This document shows positions 13,132 to 27,114 of a stretch of 64,000 nt of DNA, piece after piece. Both the position numbers and the translations under genes were made by a program. The notes beneath the pieces were generated by a model. It was not told where the DNA came from. It saw nothing but the letters and a program-made list of their open reading frames with translations, and ran no database searches. Position 1 is the first letter of the stretch, and each line of letters opens with the position of its first letter. Origin of the DNA: Onchocerca volvulus (lineage: Eukaryota > Nematoda > Chromadorea > Rhabditida > Onchocercidae); NCBI GenBank assembly GCA_000499405.2, contig HG738139.1, positions 10,254,616-10,318,615 on the forward strand. The letters are read 5' to 3'.

Positions 13132-14538
13132 AAAGATTAAATATCATCATTATCATCCATCATTCTTTCCTATCTTTTTGACTCATCAACAGTAAAATCT
13201 CCTTTCTTTTCTTTCATTTTCGCTTATTTTCCTAGAGAACACCAAAAATTACCGTTATACAATTTATTTTTTCCATCAAACTTTTTAAAACTCATAATAT
13301 TAAAACAAAAAAAAAGTTTAAAATATCATTTTCTGCATATTTATTTTAAAGTAATATATGAAAGATTTAATATCTTCTTAATCGATTGGCTTTATTTTTC
13401 TAATAATATAACAGGGCAGGTAAAATATATATCCACAAATTCCAACTTTTACAGCTAAAAACTGCGATTTCATCGTAACTTTATCATGCATCTTACATGT
13501 TTTTTCAAATCTATTTTCTTTCTTTTTTTTTTTTAAATTATAATCAATATAAAATTTCACTAAACATTTCCGAACAATTCATTTTTTTTCCTGCTCATAT
13601 TTTGTAGCAAATTTGTTGAGTATAAGCAATCTGCAAAAGCTAGTCGTGCGAAATCATACCTTTCGTGTCCATTTGAAGTCATCTTCTTTTGATTTCCAAT
13701 ACCTTTTCATTCCTCAAACTCGCTCTCTTCTCTATATCAAAAATAAAAATAAAATTTAAATTGAATTCATTCTCCATTTCTGAGCTATGATGATGATAAT
13801 AAATGATGATTTATAAAGCATATTTCAGTTCTAAATAGAAGTCTTAATTCTATTTAAGAATCACTATGATTAATTATGCATTAAAGAAGTTTTGTACAAA
13901 TTTCATTTTCATCGGAAATAAGCATCTATAATATAGTTGGAAATAAAACAAAGCCTTAAGCCTTAAAATATGAAACTTGTAAAAATGTAACCATACTTTT
14001 GCCGTGGAATTTATCGAGATACATAACAGTATGTAAAAAGCCAACAACAAGAAAAAAGTAAGAAAAATCAAATGCATAAATTTAAAAAAAAAAAAACAGT
14101 TCATAAGATCAGTTTTTGAGACCTACAAAAAATGCTAATAATATTTAGAACATCTAAAGAATGAGAAGTGTTGCCGAACGACTAAAGGCTTCACTTTTAA
14201 CAAAAAATATCTAAATTCTTCAGGAAGATTAATTATACAAAAAAGAAAATAAGTGAAAGGGAATTCCTCTACATTCTCTTTCTAACAAATCATCGACTAA
14301 TCAAAGACATCACTGAATGTTTGATGCTCTCCATTATGAAACAGTAGCCATATAAAGCAAAGCTTCTACATTCAACAAGTAGCACAATTCAGAAATGCTC
14401 TAGAGCAAAAACTGATCAATATCAAGAAGTTGTTATCCAGAAGTCAGAATTGAACTTTTGCATAGAGCAAAAATCAAGAATTTTGAATTGCAAATGGAGA
14501 ACAAACAAATCATATATTTACAATACCATTACAATACA
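13132..14538. other. Intergenic, phospholipase B-like gene to DCAF4
   Basis: No exon was found on either strand. It should hold the DCAF4 3' UTR and any promoter of the phospholipase B-like gene. The short frame at 13874-14104 (-) is low-complexity and looks random. Confidence 0.5.
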
Positions 14539-16363
14539 TTACAATACCAGTTCGTGAACATGAAAGTCACTTCCAGTAGCTACAAGAATAGCAGCATTTC
14601 CGGAAAAACCACCCCAATTAGATGCGTAAACAAGTCTCGGTTTCCGCGAAGTATTCCTTGGATCATGACTCGGAAACTCACACAACTTCTTTCCATTATA
14701 AACTGACCAGGCTCGTGTTATACCATCTGCGGTAGCTATAATCAAAATTTCTAAGACGTAAAATTTGTTAAAAAACCATCCATAATTCATTCCAAATTAT
14801 TCTTCAAATATCTGTGCAGTAAAAATAGGCTAGAAGAAATATGCTGACTTCATTTTTCAAGATCACTTCTATTCAAGAGGGAGAAATAACAATCTATATT
14901 TTATAAAGTTTTCACATTCTTTTAACATGAATTTTATGCTATTTCCTTCAGAAATTATAACATATTCTATCAATCACTGTAAATAAGAAGCTTCTGCCAA
15001 GTTTAAACAGCAATATTATTTTGCTATTAAACAAAGTTGAGCAATTGATTAATTTTGAAGAAATGTAAAATCTGTCCCGTGAATAAATCAATACATTAAA
15101 AAAAAAAAAAATTAACCTGAAAAAAGAATCCTTTCATCCTTTTCGAGATGCATCGGCGTTTTATTGTAAGGATTTATGTTGTCTTCAATTCTGAACAAGG
15201 GCTTACACATCCGAATATCCCAAAATTTTATCTGAAATCAACATCTTTAAAAAAGGATCTATATTTAAGAAAAAACATAACCAAGAATTTTCAGAAAAAA
15301 GATAGAATAAACTGAGAGAACATATCTTATGTATAGAAACCAATTCACTGCTTTTCTAAGGGCAAAAGTCCTTGAAATTAAATAACACGGTAGAGAGAGA
15401 AAAAAAAAATTCAGTTTCACTTTGTCTATTTTAATAAATTTGAAAAATATGCCAATATTTAAAGGTCCGGGAAAAAAACTTACCACTCCAATATGATCTT
15501 CGGTAATAAGCAAATCAGAGTTTGTTCGCAATGTTTTTAGCCAACTCACATTTCTCGCATCATTGTAGATGGCAACAGTATCTCGATTACTCCGCAAATC
15601 CGAACAAATTACATTATCATCTCCGACACCCATAAATAATAAATTTCCATCCTGAAATTCTCAAACCTTAGCTAAATAATTTTTTGAGGTGATTAATTAT
15701 TATGAAGTTCAAATAAAAATCAACTATTTTGAAAGTCAAACTCTGAGTTCAAATAGCATTATCCGTTCTGGAAATAGAAAAATTCTGTGGCAGTATCAAC
15801 TTATAACTCATACAATTCCTATTTCAAATCTATGCTTTCTTAACTTAAACAAAAATCTCTAAAATGAATACGAAGAGAATGGTGACTGATCAGCTCCAAA
15901 ATTTTCTTCTCGCTTCATTTTTACTCACTCAACGCTAATAGCTCTATTTTCAAATTTTTGCAGTGATAATAATGCTTTAATCCATTATTTATATGGATCT
16001 TATTTTTTCTATGGATGTATTACTTTACATCGCTGTGAATAAAAAGAAAAAATTAACTTTGCAATGGCTAAGAAATATACGACAAAAGCACAAACCCTAG
16101 CATCCAAAATTGAAGTATCAACTAATATTACTTCATGAAACACTTATAATTTTTTCTTTTTATTTTATCTTTCAGTGATCAATTAAACAAACAGTTAAAA
16201 CACAGGATTTGAGGATTTGTCATCGAAGAGAACATAAAGAAATAAATGCTGTAACATACCATATTAAAAGCTAGACTCAGAACATCTTTCTCCAAACTAT
16301 TAATACGAGTAGTTTGTTCCGTTGAAATATCCAACAGCAAAGCATTTTCTTCCAAACCTGTAG

Positions 16364-16407
<44 letters not shown>

Positions 16408-16485
16408 CATTAAGTTTTCTGTTTAGTTTTTATTTTATTTTTTGGGTTGGTTATGGTTATCATAGTAAGATTTAGGTTAAATTAA

Positions 16486-16525
<40 letters not shown>

Positions 16526-19030
16526 ATATATATATATATATTTGAATTATCAAATTATAATCTGCATTTACTTTAACTGCGTATTTTTGTTAATCTGATT
16601 TAATTTGTATAAAATTCATTCCTCTCTACATTCTCCTCATTTGAATGGGAAAAAAAAAACTTTTTATAGTATGTCAAAAATATTCTGGAACGCACTAGAA
16701 AATGAAATGAAATCTGAAAATCATAGTTTTCCTCAATAAGTGAAGCTGGCTTTGAATTATAGCTTTTCAATAAAGAAAAAATTTTTTTCTCAAGTTATTG
16801 GAAAAAGGAGAAAGCAAAAAAAAAAAAAAGATAAAGATAAAAGAAGAATAAACTACTCTTTTGTTTTTGTCTTCAAATATTTCAATTAACTCTATCAAAT
16901 GTAAAATCTAAAATTCAAAAGTAAAAAAAAAATACATCTTAATCGAAAAATCCCCACATTATGTTCCAATAATATTTACTGTTCTTAATAAATTTTCGAA
17001 AGTGAGATATAGTACATCACTAAATGCTCAAGTATGATTTACAGCCAGACTGAATCTTAAGATGTTTTAGCTGGAATTCTATAAAGGTCTTAATTTCCAT
17101 CAAAAAACAAGTATGAAATATCATCATACTAACCAATTCCAATTCCCATTCGATTCCTATTGAAGGCTATTGCACGTACATATTTTTGACATGTCCATCT
17201 CATGTTATATGAGGGTAAACCCAATTCAGCTGAATCCTAAAATAACTTGTTTTCATAATAAAATAAAATGTGCTATCAAACATTAACTAATTCTTTCTGA
17301 TTCACACATCAACCACGTTTTAGTTTTTAATTACAAATTAATGCAAGCTTCTGAATGTAAACATCCATGAATGGTAGGTATTTTAGTGGAAACAATCTTA
17401 TAACTTACATAAACTGAGGAAAATTCAGCTACTGGCTCAATACAAACTCGACTTAAAGTTGAAAATCGATTATGCATAGTTACAATGGTCTGTGTCGTAA
17501 CGTACAATGCACAAGTGACATTATCATTTACTGGCTCCACGCATATATCCATTAAATTTGATTTCATCAAATTCGCACCATATGTACTGCTTCGAATTTT
17601 TAAGCCAAAATTATTCCAATATTCATTTTCCCTGCAAACAAACTCAAATATTTTCAGTTGAATCATTAGAAACATCTAATTCGAAAACTGTAAGTTAGAT
17701 ATGCCATGAATGTTTCAAGAGAGACTGGTAATGATTATTCTTTTTTTTTTTTCACGTGCTTAGTTATAGTGATTTGTTTATTTAAAACAAATCTGAATAT
17801 TTGGAAAAACTTATATTTTGCTTCAAAATAATTTCCTATGATTATCTTGTTAAGTTTTCAACAATTTGGCTAATAATACTATTAATCATTCCTACGGTGA
17901 TGTTAATAATACGCATACAGCATACTATATTTTCCACGAAGAAATGCGATGAAAAGATTGAAAAAAAAAAAAAAACAACGTACGTCCTATCATAATGACC
18001 AGCTGTAACTTTGAAGCAAATAAGTCGTGCACCACATGTGTTACTCCATCTTTCATCCCGCCGACGTCTCACTGACCAACATCCAACGATGGTTTTCCCA
18101 TCATCACTAATGTCCACATAATGACAAGAATGCAACATCTCAATATCTGTATATCCCTGAATAACAATTTCATCGATATTCATTCTAGCCATATAAATCG
18201 CCATATATTAATGCATTTATCGCAGCAGTACGGATAATATTCTATACTGGTGACAACAAAAAGTTCAATAAGATGCAAAATTTATGAAAATATCGAATGT
18301 TTCTTGGGATCGCTAACTACAATGAAATTACATGAACACTCTGGAATAAGCAGTGCAATTTGTTACATGAAATTATTATCATCAATACCAATTGATGGAA
18401 CTATATAATAATTCGAAAGCACCTTTTTTTTTACTAAACTCTAATTCGCTTACTCCCTTGTCAAAACGTCATCTGTATTTTTTTGTTTGAAGTTTTTGCA
18501 ATTTATGTTCGTTCTCTTAAATGAAATCTGCTGTCTGAACGAAATCAAATAAAACTAACCCTTTGAATGTAGCTAGGCTCTTTTCGGACAGCACGCAATG
18601 TTCCTTCGGCAACTAAACGTGTAAATTGTGAAATATTGCTATTATGTATTTCTCGCCGTTGTATCATTTTTGGTAACCATGATACAGACGAGCAAGATCT
18701 AGCATAGCATCGTTCACGATCAGCCATAAATGAATAATGCTGCCGATTTCCTCTTAAATCACTTTCACGGAATCCAATATTCTAAAATAGAACCCCTTAT
18801 TCGAACGACTGAAAAACGCTTTCGAAAATTCCAAATTACCCACCCATATATGTGCATTATAATCAAGAAGAGTACAAATAAGAACTCACGGGGCCACTAG
18901 ATTGCGGTTGCACTTTGTAGTAGCGTTTAGTTACACTGTCATACGCAAATCCTGGTATGTCACTTTCCTCAATATAAGCATTACCGTGAGACATTTGCTG
19001 CTCATTGGTTGACTGGTCAACTTCATTCAT
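14539..19030 (-). CDS. DCAF4: DCAF4-like WD40 substrate receptor of CUL4-DDB1 ligase
   Basis: Nine minus-strand exons join in phase to 484 residues: 18890-19030, 18560-18781, 17984-18156, 17409-17631, 17134-17236, 16260-16357, 15484-15651, 15117-15231 and 14539-14750. Near the start, IPGFAYDSVTKRYYKVQP resembles the diagnostic PGFYFDPEKNRYFRL block of DCAF4 (WDR21). The second half contains WD-type strands such as KFWDIRMCKPLFRI and IIATADGITRAWSV, the latter close to the C-terminus. DCAF proteins dock through the WD propeller onto DDB1 and present substrates to the CUL4-ROC1 ubiquitin ligase. The start is uncertain. An ATG at 20136 (MGRNKQYQRNTTTNRRPH) sits behind another good acceptor and looks like the basic N-terminus of DCAF4, but I could not join it in phase. 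The gene lies in the same orientation as its neighbours. Confidence 0.75.
16366..16403. repeat. (AT)n microsatellite in a DCAF4 intron
   Basis: An AT dinucleotide array lies a few bases upstream (minus sense) of the acceptor for the exon at 16260-16357. Confidence 0.9.
16489..16546. repeat. Second (TA)n array ending in a TTCAAA...TTTGAA palindrome
   Basis: A TA array runs to about 16520. It is followed by a perfect palindrome at 16521-16546, made of TTCAAA, seven TA units and TTTGAA. It is intronic and about 90 bp from the other AT array. Confidence 0.85.
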
Positions 19031-19040
19031 ACCGCGATTA

Positions 19041-19043
19041 CTG
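19041..19043 (-). promoter_or_regulatory. Acceptor before the DCAF4 start
   Basis: The minus strand reads TTATTTACAG ending at 19041, 10 nt before the ATG at 19030. It is either a spliced-leader site or the acceptor of an unseen upstream exon. Confidence 0.35.
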
Positions 19044-22000
19044 TAAATAAACTAATGATTAACCATTGATTTCAATCTTTTTCCGTTTTTGTGATCAATA
19101 ATTCATTAAAATGAAGAGATTATTTATATACATTACTTACAATTCCAAAACCTCTGAATTATTAATAAAAATCTCTAATTAATTTTCTTATCTGCCTACT
19201 AATACATACTATTAAAATAGTACAATAGAGAAGGGGCAAAAAAAAAAAAAAAATGTTAGGACGAATTTATCAGATAAGGTATGAAAGAAAAGTGAAAAAA
19301 AGATAAAACGATATGACTTTGTATCAATCTTCAAAGATTATAGAGGTAACCTTCGTAATGCATTAATCCTATTTCTTCTTCTTTTTTTTCTTAAACATTC
19401 AGCATTCGAACTGGTTTCCTCAATAACTGAAAATCAAACCAGTTATTCATTTCAGGAATGCATTTCAAAAACTTTAAAGTTGGATTCTAAGAATAGGAAA
19501 AAAAGCATAGATGAAACGCAAAATTTTTTTTTTTTTTTCAATCACTAAATATTTGGGGGTATCTGATAATAAATTGCGTACAAGATAAATAACTAATTCA
19601 TCTTTTCTCTGAAATATTTTCCGCACTTTCGCCTAAATAAATTGTTGCAGAGACTTTTAAGAGCTTCGTAAGCATAAAGATCTTCAGAAAAAAAGGATGG
19701 TAAAAATATACATAGATTTAAAATTCTATATTTCGCTTATATAATAATATTGATGGAATGATTTACGAGAACTCTAATATTAGCAAAATCAACCTGTGTT
19801 AAGATATTCTAAATGCCACTTAAAGTTAACTTATAAAACAAGTTTTTCAAATATTACATGAGATCAATTTATATCAGGATAATTCAGTAGACATATAGAT
19901 GTGTAAAAATAATCTGTTCTATAGAAAAATCAGAATACTACCTCCGAGAATGCAAAATCTACATATCAGAATTAATTTTTATATTCATTTTGTCTTTTTT
20001 CATATTACCAAAATACGTTCTATCAATTCCTGTAGGTCTTCAGATCAAGATTCAATGAAATACCAAATGAATCATTTGATACATGTGGTCGTCTATTCGT
20101 AGTTGTATTTCTTTGATATTGTTTATTACGTCCCATGTCTGCTTGATTATTGACCCTGAAGTATTTATTAGAAACAAAATGAATAATCAAATACAGCGAT
20201 AAGAGGACTCGAATGTTTCTACTGTTTTTGTATATTATCTAATTGTTCACATGAAACTTAGTCGCGACAGACTGTTCAAGTCTATTTAATTTATCAGCGG
20301 AAAATTCTAATTTAACAATTTAGCACTAATGGTCATTTAATATCCACTACCATATCATGAATACCTGAGAAATTAGAGCTCAATAAACATCTGCTAAGTT
20401 ACGTAAAGTAAAGTCTTACATAATACGTATTAAAGTGAAATATACGAATACTTCAAAGTGAAATGATTGCTTAAATTTGATACGTCATCAGTATGAATTA
20501 TTTTCCTGTCTGAAATATGTATTCATTAATTTTTTTATTATTGTTGATTCGAAATTTGCTTTCTCTGTTTCAACATATCATTCATCAATGCATAATTTTT
20601 ATACAATAAATTATGAAATATATTTGCACGTTTTTCAGCTTATCAAAGGCAGCTATAAGCCAAAATATGCGAACTATTTCCCGGTTTTGACCTATGACCT
20701 AAAGGAAGAATGAGATTACTGGCCAAATTTGATGAAAAAGGAGACAACAATAAATTAAGGAAAAATGGAAGCAAGGAAAGGAGAAAAAAGAAAAGCTATC
20801 GCAGTAATATTATAGGCTATTTCAAATAAAGATAGAAAGTTTGAAGTAATCTGTTACGGATACGGAAGTGTGAAAAAATACCGCGTCACTAATCTCTTAA
20901 TGTCATCTAAAATTGAATGCAGGATTGATATGATACGATATTTCTCATCTTTTCTTTCTCGGTTACTGATAATGTTAAAATTTTTTTGCAGAATTTTTCA
21001 AAATAAGATAAAAATAAAATGTGCATAATAAAATTCAGTTATTTTCGTGATTGAGAACTGAATTCGATCAAAACTGCATGCATGGATAATTTCTCGAACT
21101 TTGTAGAAAAAATTTCAAAATACTAAAAAACAGCTTCGAGAAAAAAAAAATGCACGTTATCATTTAGCAACTTTCCTTTTGCAATCATTAATTATTTGAA
21201 TGATCATCCGGTCAATCAATATGAATCAACAAACAGAAAATTGAGAGTTATCGAGTTTATTCAACTGTAAATTAATTTTTTATCAACAAAAAATTTTATC
21301 TGGGAAACCTTCCTTGACGTACGACTAGTAAATAATGTTGACATTATGAGAAAGATAAAAAATGTGCAATGTCTTACAAGTAATCTGTTTTTTCTAAATT
21401 ATTGTTGACTTGGAAGACTTATACATATTAAACACACGTGCATCCTCACGTGAAACGCGGAACCAAACAAAATTAAGATGAATCTCACACCACGTACCAA
21501 CGCAATCCATCCAATCAATGGAGAAAGTCAATGCTTCCGTTCGTGACAAATCATTAAATATGTTCTTACGTCACGTTGACTGGGTTAATGTCAAAAATCA
21601 TTGTCTCATGCTTCAGCACCATCTGAGGATCTGAATATGTCCTAATTCATGATCTAGTACTGCGGGCCTTGATAATTACTGTAGATACCACTAATTCAAT
21701 ATCAAGGGGAAATTCCAAATTAGATCACGTAAAAAAACAAGTTTTAAGAAATCAAAATATACCTGTTTTCATGTTTTTTTTTTGAAGTACAAAAAATGAT
21801 CAAATACTGGATCTCAAAGTGCAGAAACTTTAAAAAAATCAGTCAATCAATCATATTTTTAGATGGTCAACATCTTTTGAAGGAAGCTTTATTATCGACT
21901 ATTACATTTAATACTGCAGTATTACAATTATCAATTTTTTGCTATTAGTCGTTCCCTCGTTGATGGAATAATCATTCTGTATATGAAATCAGTCTTCTAA

Positions 22001-23446
22001 TTCATAAAATCAAGCTTATTGATTGTGATAGTTCATACATTTTCAACTAAACGAAACAAGTATAACTGCTCAAAAAAACTGGTGCAAAATATTTACGAAA
22101 ATTTTGATCAACAAAATGCAAATGGAAACTAAAGATAAATTAATAAATACTAATCGCAATAAAAAACCGACTTTTCTATACCACAGTGCATTGAAACAAT
22201 AGAAATTTCCAATTATGTAATAATTAATTTGTCTCTTTCCAGAATGACAATATGAGACAAAATAAATTTAAATTCTTAGTATTTCGCCCCCTCTAAGTTT
22301 TTCGAATTTTTGATTTTAAAAATGAGATCGAGAATTGAAACGGAATATGGATTGCCAACTTTCTGTCACAATGAAATTAAATATACAAAATGAGAAAGTT
22401 AATCGAAATAAACGAACATCACGAACAAATATTCCTCGAAAATGAAAACATAAAATGATAAAACTAATGAAATGATTTTTTTTTTCCTTAAATGCGTAAT
22501 GAGGTGTTTAGTTGGTCGATTCGTCCACTATTCGTTTTTCGATTTCTTCATTGGTGGTTCACCGCTTACAGTGGGTAATGTCTATGAAAAAAGAAACTTT
22601 ATTAAAATCAAAACTGAATTTTGAGAACACAATTTAAGTTTGCAAATTTGCATTTCAATTTCAGAGCAATTCTTTGCCACTTTACAATAATCGTTGAACA
22701 ATTTGCTTATGTCATTCAAAACTCAGTTAGTATTTGTCAAAAATTCACCACTGTTCATATTAATTTGCTTCAAGTGAAGTCAGTGTTCATCTATTCATCA
22801 AAACCATTGCAAAGATGGCATTCTACAATATTTGAAAAAATACCATGTTTGAATAAAAATTACTGATTGTATTTTGTTTTTTAAGATTGATAAAAATGTA
22901 TTTTAGTGACTAAAAGCAATCATCAGAAACTGTGCAAATTTACATATATATTTATTTCTCGTCCTGAATCTAATCTATTAAATTTAATTTGATAATAATT
23001 TAAACAATATAAAGTAAAATGGGACGAAGTTACTTCAAGAGATAAGCAAATGCAGCAGTGTATAGGAAAAACATATACATTTCTAATAATTGAATTTTTT
23101 TTCTCCTTTTTTCTTCTTTAAATGAAATTTAAAGTAGGAAAAAATTCAAAATAATAAAATTAATCTGAAAGTACCATAAGTCTGCCGGGATCACTTTATG
23201 AAGTAGCATAAATTACGCCAAAAAAATTACAAACTGAACAACCACGTCATATGACATATGTGAAAGTCATATGTCTACTGTGTACAGTGCACGCAATAAA
23301 CCCTTGAAGAGCAATTTCAATAAATACACACATTAGTCAGAATAAAAAAAATCCAACTCTATTATTAATATGATCAACATATAAATGCAGAAAGCGTTAC
23401 GACTTCATAACAACAACAACAACAAAAGAAGTTAGTAAGCATTACG
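19044..23446. other. Intergenic, DCAF4 to Pbx gene, about 4.4 kb
   Basis: No gene could be supported. A possible DCAF4 first exon (minus, ATG 20136) follows the acceptor ACTTCAG near 20157. The frames at 20477-20713 and 22621-22866 on the plus strand lack recognisable motifs, codon bias or splice context and are treated as chance. The part near 23.4 kb should carry the Pbx 3' UTR. Confidence 0.45.
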
Positions 23447-26400
23447 TTAAGACTGCGGTGATGGATTGGTTGGTGGAGGAATTCCGTAAGCTGTGGACAT
23501 CTGGAAATTACAAATAGTTTAAATAACGAAATATTAAATACGGAAAAAAATTCTATTTGAATATGATCAATAAGAAGCTGAAAATGCGAAGTTTTTAATC
23601 GAAGAATAAAGAAAAACTCTTGAAAGTAATGGCTAATAGTAACGGCGTTCGCAACAAGATGTTCATGCAACCTACTGTTAATTTGAGTTAGATTCAAATG
23701 TTAAACGTAAATACAAAATAATCTTATATTTATAAATAAATTTATTTAGTTTACTCAACTATATTGCTAAAAACAATTGTTATGCAACCTAAATTAATTT
23801 CTACAGGAATTTACTTATACTTAAACTAATTGTTTTTCAAAGCCAATGCCACCATGAATTCGATAGTTCCTGTCAATTTAAAAATCGCATATCTGTGAAA
23901 GTAATGGTATTTTACTTCCCGGCACTTTCGAATACAAAGGCAAGGATCAGGACAATCCATGACGTGTAAGCATAACCAATAATTTCTAATCATTAATGAA
24001 TAGATAGATAAGAACAAGATAATTTATAAATGAATCTGGAGTGTTAGTTTTTTTTAATAAGCTGATGCAATAAATTCGTGATCGAAAAACCGTCTCTTTC
24101 CAATCCCTTTCATGATTTATATTCATTTAAAAGAAGACACAAAATTACAACGAATCTAAGCAGCTAATTAATCAACTAATTAATTAAGCGTAAGCTGTGC
24201 AAACGAGATAAAAGCATTAGTTAATAACTCGCTGAACGGATCATTCCGATGACTGAAGAAATAACACTTACCAGCTGAGGATTATAACCGGCAGTGAAAT
24301 CAAGACCTGCAGTCATGTGATGTGCTAAATCTTGTGCTGGAAGCATTGCTGGATAATTTAGCATACTTCCAGCTGCTGATGTACCTGCTGCCAACATACC
24401 ATACTGATTCGCAGCTACAAAATCCAATAGTTGCAAACTTTAGTCTTAAACTGAAGATGAATGTCACCTAATTTTTCAGATGAACTTCTGATTTCTGCAA
24501 CCAAAAATATATGAATTCTTTTTTGGATCTCGACTGACAAGAGATAGAGTGGTTAAACGACAATTACAATTACTGATTCAATTAATATCTGTCATCTGTC
24601 TAGATTTCAAGAAACTCAAGTGAGAAAGAAGGTTAATGCCAAACTATACGAAAATCAATTACCCTTAAGAAATCTTTTACAGTGGATGGGATAAAAAGAA
24701 ATTAAATTTACCGTGAGCAGCTTTTTTAGCAGCGTACATATTGGCTTCTTCTTGAGCTTTTGCTATATTTTTCTTGTATCGTATTCGTTTATTGCCAAAC
24801 CAATTCGATACCTAATTAAGTATTATCATAAAGTTGTACATCATTTGAATTTGGATGTCAATGGATCAATGATTCGTAAGTTAACCAGCCAACAGAGTTT
24901 AACAAATTTGCTTCATGCTGAATCGTAAGTTTTTCAGGGCAATTATGATCCTTATAAAGAGAGATTGTTATTTAGAAATACATTTTCATTAGATAAACTA
25001 AGTGTTGTAACAATTCACAGTATCAGTCATACCAGAAAAAAAGAGAATTAAATAAAACAACCTGTGAAACTGTAATTTGACACTGCCGTGCCAACTCTTC
25101 TTTTGCTTCTTCCGATGGATAAGGATTACTTAAATGAGAGTAAAAGTATTCATTTAACACTTCCGTAGCCTGTTTACTGAAGTTTCGTCGCTTTCTCCTA
25201 TAATTTTAAAAAGTTTCTTTGAGGAATAAAAAAACAAAATAAATTTATTATCAATGTCTTTATTACAGCATAGACTAAACACTGAATGTTTCTAAGAAAG
25301 TTAAACTCGAAATTTTTCAGCAGTGAAAAAATGTCAATGAAGTTGTGATTAATTCATAGCAGTTGTGATTGATTGTAACAAACCTAGCATCAAGGAACCG
25401 CGAACGAAGAATCATTACTGCTTCGCACGTTGACTGCTTCAGTTGTACCTAGAAAAAAACTGAAATGAAATATCATTTAAGTAAGAAATGTGGAACTGAA
25501 TTATTGAATCACAAGTTCCAATTAAATCATCGAGTTTGAATAACATTTGTATTTTGTTACACAAATGTAATTTTAATTCACAGTACATAGTAAAAATTTG
25601 GAAGTTGTTATTCCTTGAATTTCATGAATTAAATTTCAAATGTCCTGCACTATTGCTAAATCTAATAAACTCATCATTATCGAATCATAGTAACCTGTTC
25701 CATTATTTCATTACAGCTCAGTAATTTCAGTAGTCGTCGGTAGCTATGGAATGCTATTATTATTGATCGAAATAAATTTGCTCTTTACTTCAATTTCGAA
25801 ATCAAAAATTCGTTACCAGAAATTTTCAGTTAAAGTTTACATCCAATTTCTCAACTTGACCAAAGCATTATAATCCAGAGATGAGTTTTATTTACTAATT
25901 ACCTGTATGCCGGAAAATTTCTTTTGTATAATAGCAACCATCCGTTCGATTTCTTTGTTTGCAATTGGACGAGTTCGACTTTGCTCACGTAACAACGATA
26001 CAACATGTTGAGTGAATTCTTGACAAGCCTGAAAATAATCAATATTTCCTGTAGGCAAGAAATACATCATCTTTTGCAAAATTTACTGGTATCTTTCATT
26101 TGCATTTGATGTGAAATTCAAAAATCAAAAATGAGTAAATGACCTCTTCATATTTCCGTAATTCTTCACTATACACCAATCTAATCTGAGTAAGTTTTTG
26201 TCGATAATCAGCTTGATCACCACCACCGGTATCATTCTGAATTGGCCCACGATTATCCGGACCAGCCACACCCTCGGCAACCTTAAGAAATGCTGAGAAA
26301 TCAGAGAATTTTATCAGAAGTTCGAATTAAATCGTTTTCGTTATATCTATAAAACTAACCAGCATATTATCTAGCCGCATAAGCTGTGGATCTTCTGGTG

Positions 26401-27056
26401 CCTCTTCTTGACCTCCTCGGATGGAAAGTGCTGTAATCCAAAAAAAATAATGATTGTTTCTTTCCTGTTGCTAATGACTTTTCTTTCTCCATTTTTCAAT
26501 ATGACAAAATGCTCAAGGAAAATTTTTAAAAAATATATATACCAGTTTTTTCTTTAATTTCACATAAGACTTCGAATAAAGCATTCTTCATGCGATGATT
26601 CTGCAACTGCTGTTTCCTAAAATTGACAGGACGTTGCTTATAAACTTTTATTTGTTATAATTTTATTAGTTTTTCAGAACTAATTGTACCCTTAAAGTAA
26701 GCTTTTAAACTTTTATACATAATCTTTTGTCTTCCATACTTTTTTTTGCTTTCATATTTCCAACTCATCTAACATATATAAATATTACTTTTGCCGATTA
26801 ATCTTATCCATCACTACCAACCAGTGCGCCGTGATCGACACTTATTATTTCTTCATTTACTACTTTAAAATATCAAAAGCATACCGTTAAATACCACAAA
26901 TTACTTCAGGAGTAAAATATTCTTACTTATTTTTATGAAAATAGTAAAGTGAAGAATACACCTTTGCTGAGTATGGTCATCCAAGGACTGTTCTGATATA
27001 CTCATCAATTGCGATAATAAATCATTCAGTGAGGTTGCTGGTGGTAATTCACCCAT
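23447..27056 (-). CDS. ceh-20: Pbx/extradenticle TALE homeodomain protein
   Basis: Ten minus-strand exons join in phase to 333 residues: 26962-27056, 26543-26616, 26360-26430, 26144-26281, 25903-26028, 25384-25448, 25062-25197, 24712-24811, 24272-24414 and 23447-23500. The N-terminal half is a PBC domain, with blocks [28 protein letters not shown] and [13 protein letters not shown]. The homeodomain spans about 191-253: [20 protein letters not shown], the TALE loop [15 protein letters not shown], and recognition helix [14 protein letters not shown] with the DNA-contacting Asn. An Ala-rich tail follows. Pbx proteins bind DNA with Hox and Meis partners and control patterning and neuroblast or mesoderm fates. 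Length and layout fit C. elegans CEH-20 (338 aa). Long noncoding DNA lies on both sides, usual for a developmental regulator. Confidence 0.95.
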
Positions 27057-27111
27057 TTTAATGCCAAATTTATTGTATAATACAATTCTTTCAATACATT
27101 AATATAATATC

Positions 27112-27114
27112 CTG
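27112..27114 (-). promoter_or_regulatory. Candidate spliced-leader acceptor, Pbx gene
   Basis: The minus strand reads TTTCATTTCAG ending at 27112, 55 nt before the ATG at 27056. It is a strong acceptor consensus with no upstream coding exon seen. Confidence 0.4.

Noticed and set aside
22621..22866. 81-residue plus-strand frame in the DCAF4-Pbx gap
   Set aside because: No motif, no splice partner, and of a length expected by chance.
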